Of a stretch of 64,000 nt of DNA, positions 18,501 through 26,239 are shown in pieces (the first letter of the stretch is position 1; the number at the start of each line of letters is the position of its first letter). The notes below the pieces were generated by a model, which worked only from the letters and a program-made list of their open reading frames with translations, searched no databases and had not been told where the DNA came from. The position numbers and the translations under genes are program-made. The stretch is from Bacteroidota bacterium. Lineage in GTDB: Bacteria; Bacteroidota; Ignavibacteria; UBA10030; UBA6906. The stretch is taken from the NCBI GenBank assembly GCA_030835135.1, contig JAUQWO010000064.1, forward strand, positions 1 through 64,000, given 5' to 3'.

Positions 18501-21500
18501 TCTTGCCGGACAGCAGCGCGTCTACATCATCTCAGCGTGGGTGAAGACCGAGTCCGGCACGGCGGCGAGTTCGGCTCGGCTCACCGTCTACACCAAAGCG
18601 AACACGGATGCCAATAATAACTTGTATCCGAACATCGCCATGGCATATGCGAGCGCCACGGCAGGCGACACCTATGGCAGCTGGGTGTACCTTGAAGTCA
18701 AATGCGACCTGAAATCGATCCGCCAACTCGGCGGAATATCGGACAACGAGCTCATCCGCATGAGGGTCTATGCGGAGAACTACGATGCTTCACATTACAT
18801 GCTTGTGGACGACATTCGCATCCACCCAGCGGATGCGCCCATCACTCAGACGATAGCATACGACCCCATCCTGCTTATTCCCACATATGAGAGCGACGCC
18901 GCAAATCTCTTCACCCGCAAGACATATGATGGTTTTGGCCGCCCAATTCAGATGTGTAATGGTTCGGGATCCCTTCTCGTCGAGCAGGCCTACTACTTCT
19001 CCCGAGATGGCGCGGCGGACTCGGCGTTCCACGCAAACGATCCGAACTATGTGAAGGTCAAGACCTACCGCTCGGCCAGTGACTCGTCTCTTTCAAAGAG
19101 CTACTCCGACGGCATCGCAAGAGAGGTTCAAAAACAGATCTATCTGGGGGACGAGGATATCATTTTCCATACGAAATACGACTCCCTCAGCCGGCCTCGA
19201 TACGTCTACAAGCCTTATCAGTCGAGCCTGGGTGCCGGAAAGCACCTGTACGACGCGAGCGTTGCCTCACACCTCACCAGCTATTATGATGGTCTGGGAA
19301 TCTCGCTGGGCTCGGTGCCCTATGCCGAATCACGATATGTTGCTGATCCCTTAAGCCGGATCGAGCTCGAGGGGTCCCCGGGAACCACCTTCGCCATTGG
19401 CGGGGGGCATGACATCCGCGTGGACTACTCGGGTGACGGAACGAACAAGTGGAATGTTGCACGTCGGCGCAATGAGCAGGGGGACACCACAAGAGTCTCG
19501 ACCGACCTCTTCGGTAATGCAGTGAGGTCCGAGGTCCTGATGGGAAGCAGTCCTTCTCTGGTCACCTCTTCAACCTTCGACGTCATCGGGAACCTCACCA
19601 AATCCACCCCCCCGCTGGGCGACACCTACAGCACAGCATACAAGTACTCGACCAGAAGCGAACTCAGACAGAAGACGTCACCCGATGCCGGTACTGTGAG
19701 GATGCTCTACGACAAGAAGGGGAATCTCCGGCTCATCAGAGACGCCGCGCACACGGGGACTGGAGCCAACGCGGTCAATATCTCCGCAAGCGTTTCACCC
19801 GGAGGCCAGGTATCAAGCAATATCACGCTCAATAACCGAGGGAAGTTGAACGTCACGCTCAACGCTTCCGGATACCCCGTGATGGGGGGCAATGTGACAC
19901 TCCAGGTGAAGACGACAGGCGGCGTGGTCTTGCTGTCGCTCGTCACGACGGGAGCGCCCCAGTCGGGATCACTCATTCTCCCACAGGGCACCTACAGCTA
20001 CACCGTGCGTTCTACCGCGCAGGATCCTCCCCCTACGCCGTATACCATACAATGCCAAACCCAGTATCCGTTCGCGTACAACAAATATGACGGTCTCGGC
20101 CGCATCATCGAATCGGGTGAATACGTTGCCTCCGACGCGTCGGCGTTCACTCAGGTCAACGCAGACTCGGCGATCTTCCCTCCCCCCTCAAGTGTGGTCC
20201 TTTCGACCTCGGCCGGATACGACACGGCCAGCACAGATGCGATGGCCTCCGGTCAGCGCAATCTCAAGGGAAAGATCTCGTGGATTTCGGCCTACCGGCT
20301 CGGGACACTCGCGCTCACGACGTTCTATTCGTACGATGACATGGGGCGCACCGAGTGGGTCGTGCTGAAAGGCCTCGGCTCATCATCCAAGAAGATCGCC
20401 TACGCCTATGACCTCGCGGGGAATATCACCACAAAGACCTATACTGATGCGTTCAACACGCAGAACAACTACATGTGGTGGTATGAGTATGATCAGGCAG
20501 GCCGCCCGGTGCGCGCCTACAGTGGAGCGGACAATGGCACACGGATAAGTGAAGCCGCCACCCGCTACGTGGCCACAGGTAGAGATAGCCAACTTACCCT
20601 AGGCGTGGGCCCGGCTCAGACATTGAGTTACACGTACAACCAGCGTGACTGGACCAGGTCCATCAACTCAACTCAGTTCTGGGAATCACTCGGGTATGAA
20701 ACGGTGCAGGAAGTTGGCTCGACCTTGAACGTCGCGCCGCAATACTCCGGTAACATTAGCTGGATGGCCTATAGCCAAACCCCGGATACTTTCGCCGTGT
20801 CGACAATCAAAACGACAACCATTGGATACGGATTTGGCTACGACAAGGCCAACCGGCTTACCTCGGCCAATTTTGGCTACAAATACAGTGGCTCCTGGAC
20901 AAGCCATGACCGCTACAAGATGCCTCAAATCGGGTATGACAAGAACGGCAATATCACAAGCCTTGTTCGCTACGGCACGCCCGATGGGACGAGCACCTCG
21001 CGGATGGACAGTCTCAGTTACAAGTATCTTGCAAATACCAACCGACTGGATTACATTTGGGACACGGTGGCTGCGGCCATTTTCCCAACGGACATTGACA
21101 ATCAATCCACCGGGGCGTATGCTTACGACGGGAATGGGAATGTGAAGGCTGATGCGAGCCGAGGCGTGGCTCTGGTCGTCTATGACATGAACAATCTGCC
21201 GGTCTCCGAATACTTGACCAACGGCACACTCATCCAGTATGCCTACGACGCTAGTGGCATGCGGGTGCAGAAGATCGTCGGGGCAGGATCCCCCGTCTGG
21301 TATGTGGGGGGAGCCGACGGAAAGACCGATGTGGTCTATAATGGATCCACGAGCAATCCGTGCTACAACTTATTCGGAGCCGGAGGCGGGCTCATCGGCC
21401 AGGTGAAGCGGAGCGGCACATCGCTCAGCCGCCAGTACCACCTGAAGGACCACTTGGGAACGGTCCGGGTGACACTTTCCCCTTCGATGGTTGTGGAGAA

Positions 21501-22845
21501 CTTCGGCGGCGACCTCTCGCAGTGGACCACGGTCCTGGGCTCAGGCTTTGCCATTGAAAGCGGGTGGCTCTCGGCCTCTTCAGCAGGCGGTGACAACGTG
21601 ATGGTGAACAGCTCCGCGACTACGATCGCTGATGGGGTGGTCGCCTGCGATGTGAGTACCCCGCTCCCCTTGCCGAGCGTGGCCGATGTATCGATCGTTG
21701 TGCGCTATGTAGATACGAACAACTTCTACCTGGTGTACCCGTGCGGCAACCGGCTCAAGATCTTCAAGAAGCTCTCCGGGACTTACGCGCTGAAGGTGGA
21801 TGTGGCCTTACCGGATGGCTACATGGCGCAAAGTACCTGGTATCGTCTGCAGACAACGCTTTCAGGGTCGAATATCAAAGTCAACTGGAACGGTCAGCAG
21901 CTTATCAACTGGACCGACCCGTCGAGTCCGTTCTTAAGCGGGAAGGTTGGATTCCGGCAGGACAACTCCATGCATGCGCACTGGGACAACTTCGTGGCCT
22001 GGAGCACCGGCACGCCGACGATCCTCGCCTATGATGATTTCTACCCATTTGGGCAGTACATGGACTATAGGAGCTCTAACAACGGGTTCGCCGATGCGCG
22101 GTACAAGTACACGGAGAAAGAGCGAGACAGTGAGACGGGGTATGATTACTTCGGGGCACGTTACTATGATGCGAGGATTGGAAGATGGCTGAGCGTTGAT
22201 CCTCTATCTGCGTCCTATTCCGATCAATCTCCATTTGTCTATGCACTCAACTCTCCCTTAAGCAAGGTTGACCCAACCGGGGAATGGGTTGCTTCCTATG
22301 ATGCGAGCAATAACCTTGTGAATGTTCAAGCCGAAAAGAACGACAACCTCGAGGGACTATATCAACAACTGGGGGTTTCACCCGAGGACTTCGCCAACAA
22401 ATACGGCATTGATGACTTGTCAAAATTTGAAGTTGTCGAAGGTCAGACGGCATTTGATGTTACTGACTTCGTGTTTGCGAAAGGCTCGAGCACGCAGTTT
22501 TCAACGGATGCAGGAAACATGAATTGCTTTTCTTCAACATTGGTTGCAACAGGAATGGTTGATCAGGAGACCCAGGTTCAGGGGGGGTTCCATTTTACTC
22601 AAGAAGTTCAAGATTTGTTCCACTTCTCCCCTCAGTCCTCTCCCAACACCGGGGCGGCTGTCACATGGGTCGACAAGAGCGGGATTACCAATCACTCTGC
22701 CGTGTATGTAGTGAAGGATCAATCAGGTAAGGAGTACTTTGTCGGGAGGGCGGGGCCGAATTCACCCGTGTCACTGCAGACGAGCGATCGAACAAATCAG
22801 ACCTATCCGAACTTCCAAATCAATTACCTAGGGAGGCCAAAGTGA
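15514..22845 (+). CDS. Giant Rhs/YD-repeat protein with LysM-like and papain-like C-terminal tip (5'-truncated)
   Basis: The 2443-codon frame holds an SpvB-like/beta-propeller N-terminal half, then YD repeats from about residue 1100 (for example YSYDDMGRTEWV, YAYDGNGNVKAD). DHLGTVR lies near 1978, a LamG-like insert at about 1985-2165, and the Rhs core GARYYDARIGRWLSVDP near 2212, ending at VDPTGEW near 2252. The tip has a LysM-like segment (about 2266-2318: NLEGLYQQLGVSPEDFANKYGI). A cysteine-peptidase-like domain follows, with MNCFSS near 2335 and NHSAVYVV near 2393, a likely Cys-His pair of the NlpC/P60 or papain-like fold. There is no signal peptide, unlike the other Rhs proteins here, because the 5' end is lost at the 15.5 kb junction. 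The next gene overlaps by four bases. Confidence 0.88.
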   Translation: MCGNASVIAPAQAYMQNVYEAKHLDTLSVRQNGQIVKRIVLRSFTSQDVLSIGAKKRYLASVHVYDRNSVRMLISKYDYCGIGAEAAGLNPGAVRRITYRSGGYTEYTYKSQPLTRDTLSAVRTIPSTIPGNPGTTAPSPTGVAGTDFYIVSQSLYRFYRFDGAKDTLRPMEVYRRGVTGWYRDTSFPYDSTTFCQVGSDVVVGFFKDRWKVVRRSGEGWSIYDIDSAFVADSVSYNTNAVKRRGPVGFGSTYFVFKYNWTLDSPGDFSYSIAAVHITEKGLKVRALGSGFHETNFSAIDNTVYVAPLRADCGENFFVLTSRAAGEICTAPMMASFYKFRNGSWSLFDQRQMGDANPFPPSDGLFFATNVPTHRIGKNFVVSTAPKEYYSDSIYVFQHTAAYLKKIDSLRSPFGASTQISVGDFYYTYAVGGAQGSSPVLRTWTGQGWEQTYLSAAFPGDNTSLASTTIFSNGRKLAFTGKTSTDTTAHVFAITHNGTSWSSPRHNILNGVWDFFRASPFGENGFLLEDHSGPLSMLCHLRAISFDGDSLRSAPVIPLLKTNSDMTSSWYWQPGRNFVASFRMWNKAIGTVDTNQVLTQCMDSLGRPSFAQTGYDIVIDRKTTVSGMGDSIVTTFAFENGIFDDQVSGGKYNKVTVTHPGATGKTVSYFYNDLGSAWSEEFYAGRNVPVLDGTSYRVREYNNSNSLVRETVQFTSADPVDSVRGVYFTALLRDSVVTDSIPRFTTYEYGNTAHRQVTRINETNSDGTQRVTRMKYPLDYSTTSGSSTSATVRMLDSMKNVTHMVNPVIERWVFSKTATDSSSVLSAALTTYRRIGANQVLPLQSFRLRDSAVVNFAASYTQNDSFKCDARYVPDATYDLYTALGNPVQVRNGNGIASSTIWGYSSALPVASTVNARTSQTSVGGECSYVGFESGTTTPALASDEDYWSLYGTNGYNVPSTDAHTGLYSQKLPGYSSSPATSPAPRFGPTRDFCPPDLAGQQRVYIISAWVKTESGTAASSARLTVYTKANTDANNNLYPNIAMAYASATAGDTYGSWVYLEVKCDLKSIRQLGGISDNELIRMRVYAENYDASHYMLVDDIRIHPADAPITQTIAYDPILLIPTYESDAANLFTRKTYDGFGRPIQMCNGSGSLLVEQAYYFSRDGAADSAFHANDPNYVKVKTYRSASDSSLSKSYSDGIAREVQKQIYLGDEDIIFHTKYDSLSRPRYVYKPYQSSLGAGKHLYDASVASHLTSYYDGLGISLGSVPYAESRYVADPLSRIELEGSPGTTFAIGGGHDIRVDYSGDGTNKWNVARRRNEQGDTTRVSTDLFGNAVRSEVLMGSSPSLVTSSTFDVIGNLTKSTPPLGDTYSTAYKYSTRSELRQKTSPDAGTVRMLYDKKGNLRLIRDAAHTGTGANAVNISASVSPGGQVSSNITLNNRGKLNVTLNASGYPVMGGNVTLQVKTTGGVVLLSLVTTGAPQSGSLILPQGTYSYTVRSTAQDPPPTPYTIQCQTQYPFAYNKYDGLGRIIESGEYVASDASAFTQVNADSAIFPPPSSVVLSTSAGYDTASTDAMASGQRNLKGKISWISAYRLGTLALTTFYSYDDMGRTEWVVLKGLGSSSKKIAYAYDLAGNITTKTYTDAFNTQNNYMWWYEYDQAGRPVRAYSGADNGTRISEAATRYVATGRDSQLTLGVGPAQTLSYTYNQRDWTRSINSTQFWESLGYETVQEVGSTLNVAPQYSGNISWMAYSQTPDTFAVSTIKTTTIGYGFGYDKANRLTSANFGYKYSGSWTSHDRYKMPQIGYDKNGNITSLVRYGTPDGTSTSRMDSLSYKYLANTNRLDYIWDTVAAAIFPTDIDNQSTGAYAYDGNGNVKADASRGVALVVYDMNNLPVSEYLTNGTLIQYAYDASGMRVQKIVGAGSPVWYVGGADGKTDVVYNGSTSNPCYNLFGAGGGLIGQVKRSGTSLSRQYHLKDHLGTVRVTLSPSMVVENFGGDLSQWTTVLGSGFAIESGWLSASSAGGDNVMVNSSATTIADGVVACDVSTPLPLPSVADVSIVVRYVDTNNFYLVYPCGNRLKIFKKLSGTYALKVDVALPDGYMAQSTWYRLQTTLSGSNIKVNWNGQQLINWTDPSSPFLSGKVGFRQDNSMHAHWDNFVAWSTGTPTILAYDDFYPFGQYMDYRSSNNGFADARYKYTEKERDSETGYDYFGARYYDARIGRWLSVDPLSASYSDQSPFVYALNSPLSKVDPTGEWVASYDASNNLVNVQAEKNDNLEGLYQQLGVSPEDFANKYGIDDLSKFEVVEGQTAFDVTDFVFAKGSSTQFSTDAGNMNCFSSTLVATGMVDQETQVQGGFHFTQEVQDLFHFSPQSSPNTGAAVTWVDKSGITNHSAVYVVKDQSGKEYFVGRAGPNSPVSLQTSDRTNQTYPNFQINYLGRPK

Positions 22846-23228
22846 GACTCCACCGGTGTGCCATCGGGTTGCTCTTGTCCGTGATGTGTCTCGGAGAACT
22901 TCCTTCCGCCCAGACAAGATTCGAAGGCGCCATTAGCACAAAGACTGGCAGCCATTTCATCGGTTTGCAGTTTGATGTGTCGCCAAATGATCACGTGCGG
23001 CTTGAAATGCTCACTACTGATTCAAGCCGATCTTTCACCCTTTTGGACTCAACTTTTCGGGCATCCACAACGGTGTTGCTTGCGGTTCATCCGGAGAGCG
23101 GCAACATGCCGGACAGACATGACAATCGACTTGTCATAAGCTATCCCAAGGTCAAGACAGGGGAGTATTTGATCCGTTACATTCGGAACGGTACAGTATC
23201 TGTACAGAAGATCCTTCTGATGAAATAG
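22842..23228 (+). CDS. Small exported beta-rich protein; candidate immunity partner
   Basis: The 128-residue product starts at a GTG that overlaps the stop of the giant Rhs gene (GTGA), so it is translationally coupled to it. A signal peptide covers about residues 1-24 (GLLLSVMCLGELPSAQ). The rest is a short beta-sandwich-like domain ending GEYLIRYIRNGTVSVQKILLMK, which has the rhythm of a type IX sorting tail, though the domain forms the whole protein. Position after a toxin-tipped Rhs gene suggests immunity or a chaperone; the tail-like look suggests a surface protein instead. I cannot decide between them. Confidence 0.6.
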   Translation: MRLHRCAIGLLLSVMCLGELPSAQTRFEGAISTKTGSHFIGLQFDVSPNDHVRLEMLTTDSSRSFTLLDSTFRASTTVLLAVHPESGNMPDRHDNRLVISYPKVKTGEYLIRYIRNGTVSVQKILLMK

Positions 23229-23267
23229 TATGGAAACGGCTGGTAGTCAAGTTCTTTGAAAAAGAAA

Positions 23268-23439
23268 GTCGAGAGGAGAGCGTTCGTCGACGATCATCAG
23301 ACTAGTATTCGCGGGTTATCTCGCAGAGCGGGAATACCGCATCATCATGGGTTCGTCCGGAGCGTTCTCTATCTAGCTACGCGGATTGTTAGCCGCATAT
23401 TTCAAACGAGAGTTCTCCTATCGGTGCTCTCCTCTCGAC
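23268..23439. repeat. 14-bp inverted repeat pair next to the transposase remnant
   Basis: GTCGAGAGGAGAGC (23268-23281) and its exact reverse complement (23426-23439) enclose 144 bases. They lie immediately past the stop of the IS110/IS1111-like transposase remnant. Subterminal inverted repeats and a non-coding guide RNA region after the transposase are known for IS1111-type elements, so this may be the surviving right end. A hairpin function cannot be excluded. Confidence 0.5.
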
Positions 23440-23447
23440 GGTAGTTT

Positions 23448-23593
23448 TAAGGTTCAGGTGCTGGCAGTGCTATCATTATTGCCCAGATGAAGCCGCAGAT
23501 TTCACGGGCGACAGCGATGATCGCGACATTTCGATGCTTGCTTTGATCGAGCCGGAAGGACTTCTGAGCGAGTCGATGTTGCGGTTTGATGGC
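23448..23593 (-). pseudogene. C-terminal remnant of an IS110/IS1111-family transposase
   Basis: The frame reads IKPQHRLAQKSFRLD then QSKHRNVAIIAVAREICGFIW and stops at TAA (23448-23450). KHRNVAIIAVARE..GFIWAI is the typical ending of IS110-family transposases. A stop codon (23594-23596) closes the frame upstream, and no catalytic DEDD or Ser region is present nearby, so only about 48 codons survive. Confidence 0.75.
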
Positions 23594-23707
23594 TCAGCGT
23601 ACTATCGTCGGCTTAGATCCAGATGAGGCACCGATCTAAATGCTCTCAGTGTCGAGGGATCCTCGTAAGAGAGGCTTGCGCTTGAATCCAGATCAGATGT
23701 CGAATGG

Positions 23708-23848
23708 TCAGCTGTCGCTCACGCCCCTCAACGAATCAACAAACTTCTCGTGGTCGTCCTCGAACTGGTTGATGTCTTTCAAAATAGTCATCCCCTGCTG
23801 TGAGGTTGATGGGCCCGATGGAGGGTTCGCATCGTTGAACTCGTCCAT
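23708..23848 (-). CDS. Small protein related to the decayed gene at 35.2 kb
   Basis: A 46-residue frame with GAAGGTG just upstream of the ATG at 23848. Its end KFVDSLRGVSDS matches FIDSLKGVTNG of the 35.2 kb copy, and the DNA is similar over the last ~35 bases. Similarity continues upstream of this ATG (DPGRRVKV against DPKPRVNI), but that part is cut off by an in-frame TAA. This is probably a decayed copy rather than a complete gene. Function unknown. Confidence 0.45.
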   Translation of the reverse strand: MDEFNDANPPSGPSTSQQGMTILKDINQFEDDHEKFVDSLRGVSDS

Positions 23849-24035
23849 CACCTTCACTCTTCTTCCCGGGTCTTAGCCCGGCATCCCCTGATGTCTGTTT
23901 CAAAACTATGGTCGAACAAAATCGCGTCAGATCTCTCAGGGGCCTCATGGTCAACTGCCTATTTGAGTTTCCCACTTCGATGCCTTGGTAGTCCATCACG
24001 ATCGATGTAATAGCCAAGCGCGAGGCAAAGAAATG

Positions 24036-24057
24036 AGGGCCCCAGTTACGGGGCCCT
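24036..24057. terminator. Hairpin terminator downstream of the HNH gene
   Basis: AGGGCCCC-AGTTAC-GGGGCCCT forms a perfect 8-bp stem followed by TTT on the plus strand. It lies 41 bases past the stop of the minus-strand HNH gene and could serve either strand. Confidence 0.65.
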
Positions 24058-24098
24058 TTGCGTTATACAGCTTATGTACCTCTACTGCGCCAAGAACA

Positions 24099-24389
24099 TC
24101 AGCTTACGCTATCGCCCTTCCTGCGATTGTTCTCCCATTGCAGCGGTTGCAGGTTGCTGAGGTTGTCACTCCCTCCTTTTGACTGAGGATAGATGTGGTC
24201 TATCTCCCAACCATACTTAGAGTCAGTATTGCCGTGTTGGCTGTATTGCATTGGTGAACCGTAAACGTCCGACCTCCAGACTGATGCGTCATAGCCTGGA
24301 ATGGCGCGCCCTTTCGCCCAAACAGCTAGTTTGGTCTGTTCAGGCACCCACTTAAAGGGGTATTTGTATGTTGAAGTTTGAGTGTACAT
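24099..24389 (-). CDS. HNH endonuclease-domain protein
   Basis: The 96-residue product ends in a clear HNH motif: GWEIDHIYPQSKGGSDNLSNL followed by QPLQWENNRRKGD. The DH pair and the two downstream Asn/His-position residues form the metal-dependent nuclease site. The first half (YPFKWVPEQTKLAVWAKGRAI) is the short leader seen in small free-standing HNH proteins of the restriction or toxin type. GAGG lies about nine bases before the ATG. It stands alone, back to back with a strong plus-strand promoter. It could be a detached toxin tip from an Rhs-like gene, a homing-type nuclease or a defence nuclease. Confidence 0.8.
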   Translation of the reverse strand: MYTQTSTYKYPFKWVPEQTKLAVWAKGRAIPGYDASVWRSDVYGSPMQYSQHGNTDSKYGWEIDHIYPQSKGGSDNLSNLQPLQWENNRRKGDSVS

Positions 24390-24410
24390 TTCAAAAACCT
24401 CATTCTTAAC

Positions 24411-24439
24411 TTGACATTGTGAGCCATCCTGCCTACAAT
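24411..24439 (+). promoter_or_regulatory. Near-consensus sigma-70 type promoter
   Basis: TTGACA (24411-24416) and TACAAT (24434-24439) are separated by exactly 17 bases. No open frame with a ribosome site follows for 600 bases, so the promoter most likely drives the RNA ending at the terminator at 24617. Confidence 0.7.
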
Positions 24440-24445
24440 ACCAAG

Positions 24446-24617
24446 GCAGGGCGGGGTAAAGATGTGGAGGAACCTCTTGGGACGGCGCTGGCCGCCCCTA
24501 TTTTGGTAACTTTAACATAACGAGCCTCCTTCCTGCAAAGGGTCTCCAAACCCTTGCTTCAATTTTTCGTATTTGGCCAACGTGAACGTCTGCCCGACCT
24601 AGCGTTGGCCTTTTTTT
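24446..24617 (+). ncRNA. Candidate structured small RNA of about 170 nt
   Basis: Bounded by a strong promoter upstream and a T-tract terminator at its end. Possible pairings include GCAGG (24446-24450) with CCTGC (24532-24536), GGGCGG with CCGCCC (about 24449-24496), and a hairpin AAGGGT/ACCCTT (about 24539-24555). No ORF with a ribosome binding site fits inside. I do not recognise the family; there is no SRP motif and no tmRNA or RNase P signature. The neighbouring HNH gene is divergent. It may be regulatory, an antitoxin RNA or a 6S-like RNA. Confidence 0.45.
24575..24617 (+). terminator. Rho-independent terminator of the small RNA
   Basis: GGCCAACG (24575-24582) pairs with CGTTGGCC (24603-24610), and seven T follow directly. 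Direction is plus strand. Confidence 0.75.
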
Positions 24618-25082
24618 ATCCCTGCCTCCATTCCATTTCAACCACTGCTTCTACTAACCCATCTCAAGTCATTGTCTTATGCCCCCCTCGCCAAGAATCT
24701 ACGAGCATAGGGGAGAGAAGTCAAGTTAATATTTTCATGATGATTCATCGAATCGTATTATGGCTCCGTCTCCGATTTCTCTTTTTGTCCTCTATTGCTC
24801 AATGGATCATCCACTTGATCCGGACGCAAGGGCCTATGGCTTGAATATTGTCCTCTCACCGTTCTGCCATTCTGATTGATGAAATGGTAGGACTGAGAGT
24901 ACTCAAAGTCAAGGAACGCCGGAGGGAAGTTGTGAACAACTTTTGCAGTCCGTTTTGGCGGGTCCAATCCATGATTTTCCTTCATTCATTGCCGCCGACC
25001 CCGCCTACGCAATTCCGAATTCGAAGCATCTCATGATCCGTAAATCCTCTATTTGCTATATATCATTGGTGCGGAGGATTCT
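24618..25082. other. Gap with no convincing gene
   Basis: The only frame of note is minus strand 24758-24985 (75 codons, beginning MKENHGLDPPKRT), without a ribosome site or known family; I treat it as unproven. TATATA near 25057 may be part of a promoter for the short plus-strand frame at 25083. Confidence 0.35.
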
Positions 25083-25256
25083 ATGGACAAGGACATCAAG
25101 CAGTCAACACTCGCCGAAGCCGAACGGCATCTGCTTGCGCGTGACCGAATGCACGTGGCCGTCCCATCGACCCTCCGGTGGAGGGTAGCAGCTTCGTCTG
25201 GATTCTCGGGTTGGGCGGCCCGTTGTGTGGTGTGTGGGCACGGGTTGATCCAATAA
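25083..25256 (+). CDS. Possible small protein of 57 residues
   Basis: The ATG at 25083 is preceded by GCGGAGG at good spacing. The product (MDKDIKQSTLAEAERHLLAR...) is helical and charged at first and ends with a CxxC (RCVVCGHGLIQ). A terminator-like hairpin follows within ten bases of the stop, so a promoter-gene-terminator unit is plausible. No family recognised. Confidence 0.35.
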   Translation: MDKDIKQSTLAEAERHLLARDRMHVAVPSTLRWRVAASSGFSGWAARCVVCGHGLIQ

Positions 25257-25262
25257 AACAAG

Positions 25263-25306
25263 AGGGCGTCGCCAATATTCTTTCGAGTATCAGAGCACGC
25301 CCTTTT
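25263..25306. terminator. Bidirectional terminator between the small plus-strand frame and the defence operon
   Basis: AGGGCGT (25263-25269) pairs with ACGCCCT (25297-25303), followed by T on the plus strand and by TTGTTTT on the minus strand. It lies 80 bases past the end of the six-gene minus-strand operon and would end that transcript. Confidence 0.55.
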
Positions 25307-25386
25307 GATGGGTAACGTGTCGGACTACTGCATGTCTACTGCAAGAAAATAAAGAAATCAGGGACTTTGTCAAGCTCACAGATGCG

Positions 25387-26166
25387 TCAAGACACTCGTT
25401 CAACCTGATTTTCACAATGAAGATCATATGTCAACGGTTCGGAAATCTCGAGATCCCCCTTATCATTCCGAATTCGAGGCGGCTTCATTCCTAGGTCTGG
25501 CGATTCCCATTGGAATAGGCTCAAATAGTCACTATGAAGAGTCGCGTACCGCCAGAGCACCAAATCCACGACAGCGATTCTATCCCCCGTGCTTGACGCA
25601 ATCACATGACAAAGTTCGCCCGGATCAGAATACCCCGTGGCGTTTGTGATCCTGACGAGATGTCGATCAGGTTTCGCTACGTCCATCCCAAGATTTTTCG
25701 CCAAGTGATATGAAGTCACTGGTCCAATGTATGGGAGTGTACGTAGGAATTCAAGTCCGCCACGCATGATGCTTCTGATAACATGTTCAAACCCTTCGCT
25801 CTGCACAGCTTCGGCAATATCAGCGATGGCACCAATCTTGCCGGGATGGTTGAAGTGGACCAATGCTTCATTGACACAAGCTTGGCGCTGCCTTACTATG
25901 TTTGATGCACTGCTCCAATTGCGAAATGCAGTGCCAATCTCCCCCCAAAGCCCCCGAATGACGCTTGCCTTCATCCCGGCATTTAGGATTACCCACGCAC
26001 ACTCACTCAAGAAAGCAGACTCCGTTATCGTCGAAAGTGATAGGCTTTCCTGCCAGGCGATCTCTGGGCCATATCCTGCCTGAACCACATCCTTCTTTGC
26101 ATAAAGATAGGTCTCTGTCACCCTGAGGGCAGAGGCTCGACGGACTCTTGCAGGAACTTGGACCAT
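25387..26166 (-). CDS. HhH DNA-glycosylase/OGG-like protein
   Basis: The 259-residue helical protein has a helix-hairpin-helix glycosylase signature near residues 143-175: LRTLPYIGPVTSYHLAKNLG then MDVAKPDRHLVRIT. The Asp of PDRHL sits where HhH glycosylases place the catalytic aspartate. Family members flip out and excise modified bases. OGG-like proteins accompany QueC-like proteins in type IV CBASS, and here too the gene follows a QueC-like gene (73-base gap). I start at the ATG at 26166, which has AAGGAAGG upstream, rather than at the TTG at 26229. It is the last gene of the operon that begins with KwaA. Substrate unknown. Confidence 0.8.
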   Translation of the reverse strand: MVQVPARVRRASALRVTETYLYAKKDVVQAGYGPEIAWQESLSLSTITESAFLSECAWVILNAGMKASVIRGLWGEIGTAFRNWSSASNIVRQRQACVNEALVHFNHPGKIGAIADIAEAVQSEGFEHVIRSIMRGGLEFLRTLPYIGPVTSYHLAKNLGMDVAKPDRHLVRITNATGYSDPGELCHVIASSTGDRIAVVDLVLWRYATLHSDYLSLFQWESPDLGMKPPRIRNDKGDLEISEPLTYDLHCENQVERVS

Positions 26167-26239
26167 CGCAGACCTTCCTTGATTTGATTGGTGGGGGAGA
26201 AATGTATTGTTTTCGAAGTCTCGAAGCAACTTAAATCTG

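Noticed and set aside
24446-24617. Retron msr/msd or HEARO-type RNA of an IscB element
   Set aside because: No reverse transcriptase nearby, and the HNH protein is far too short for IscB.
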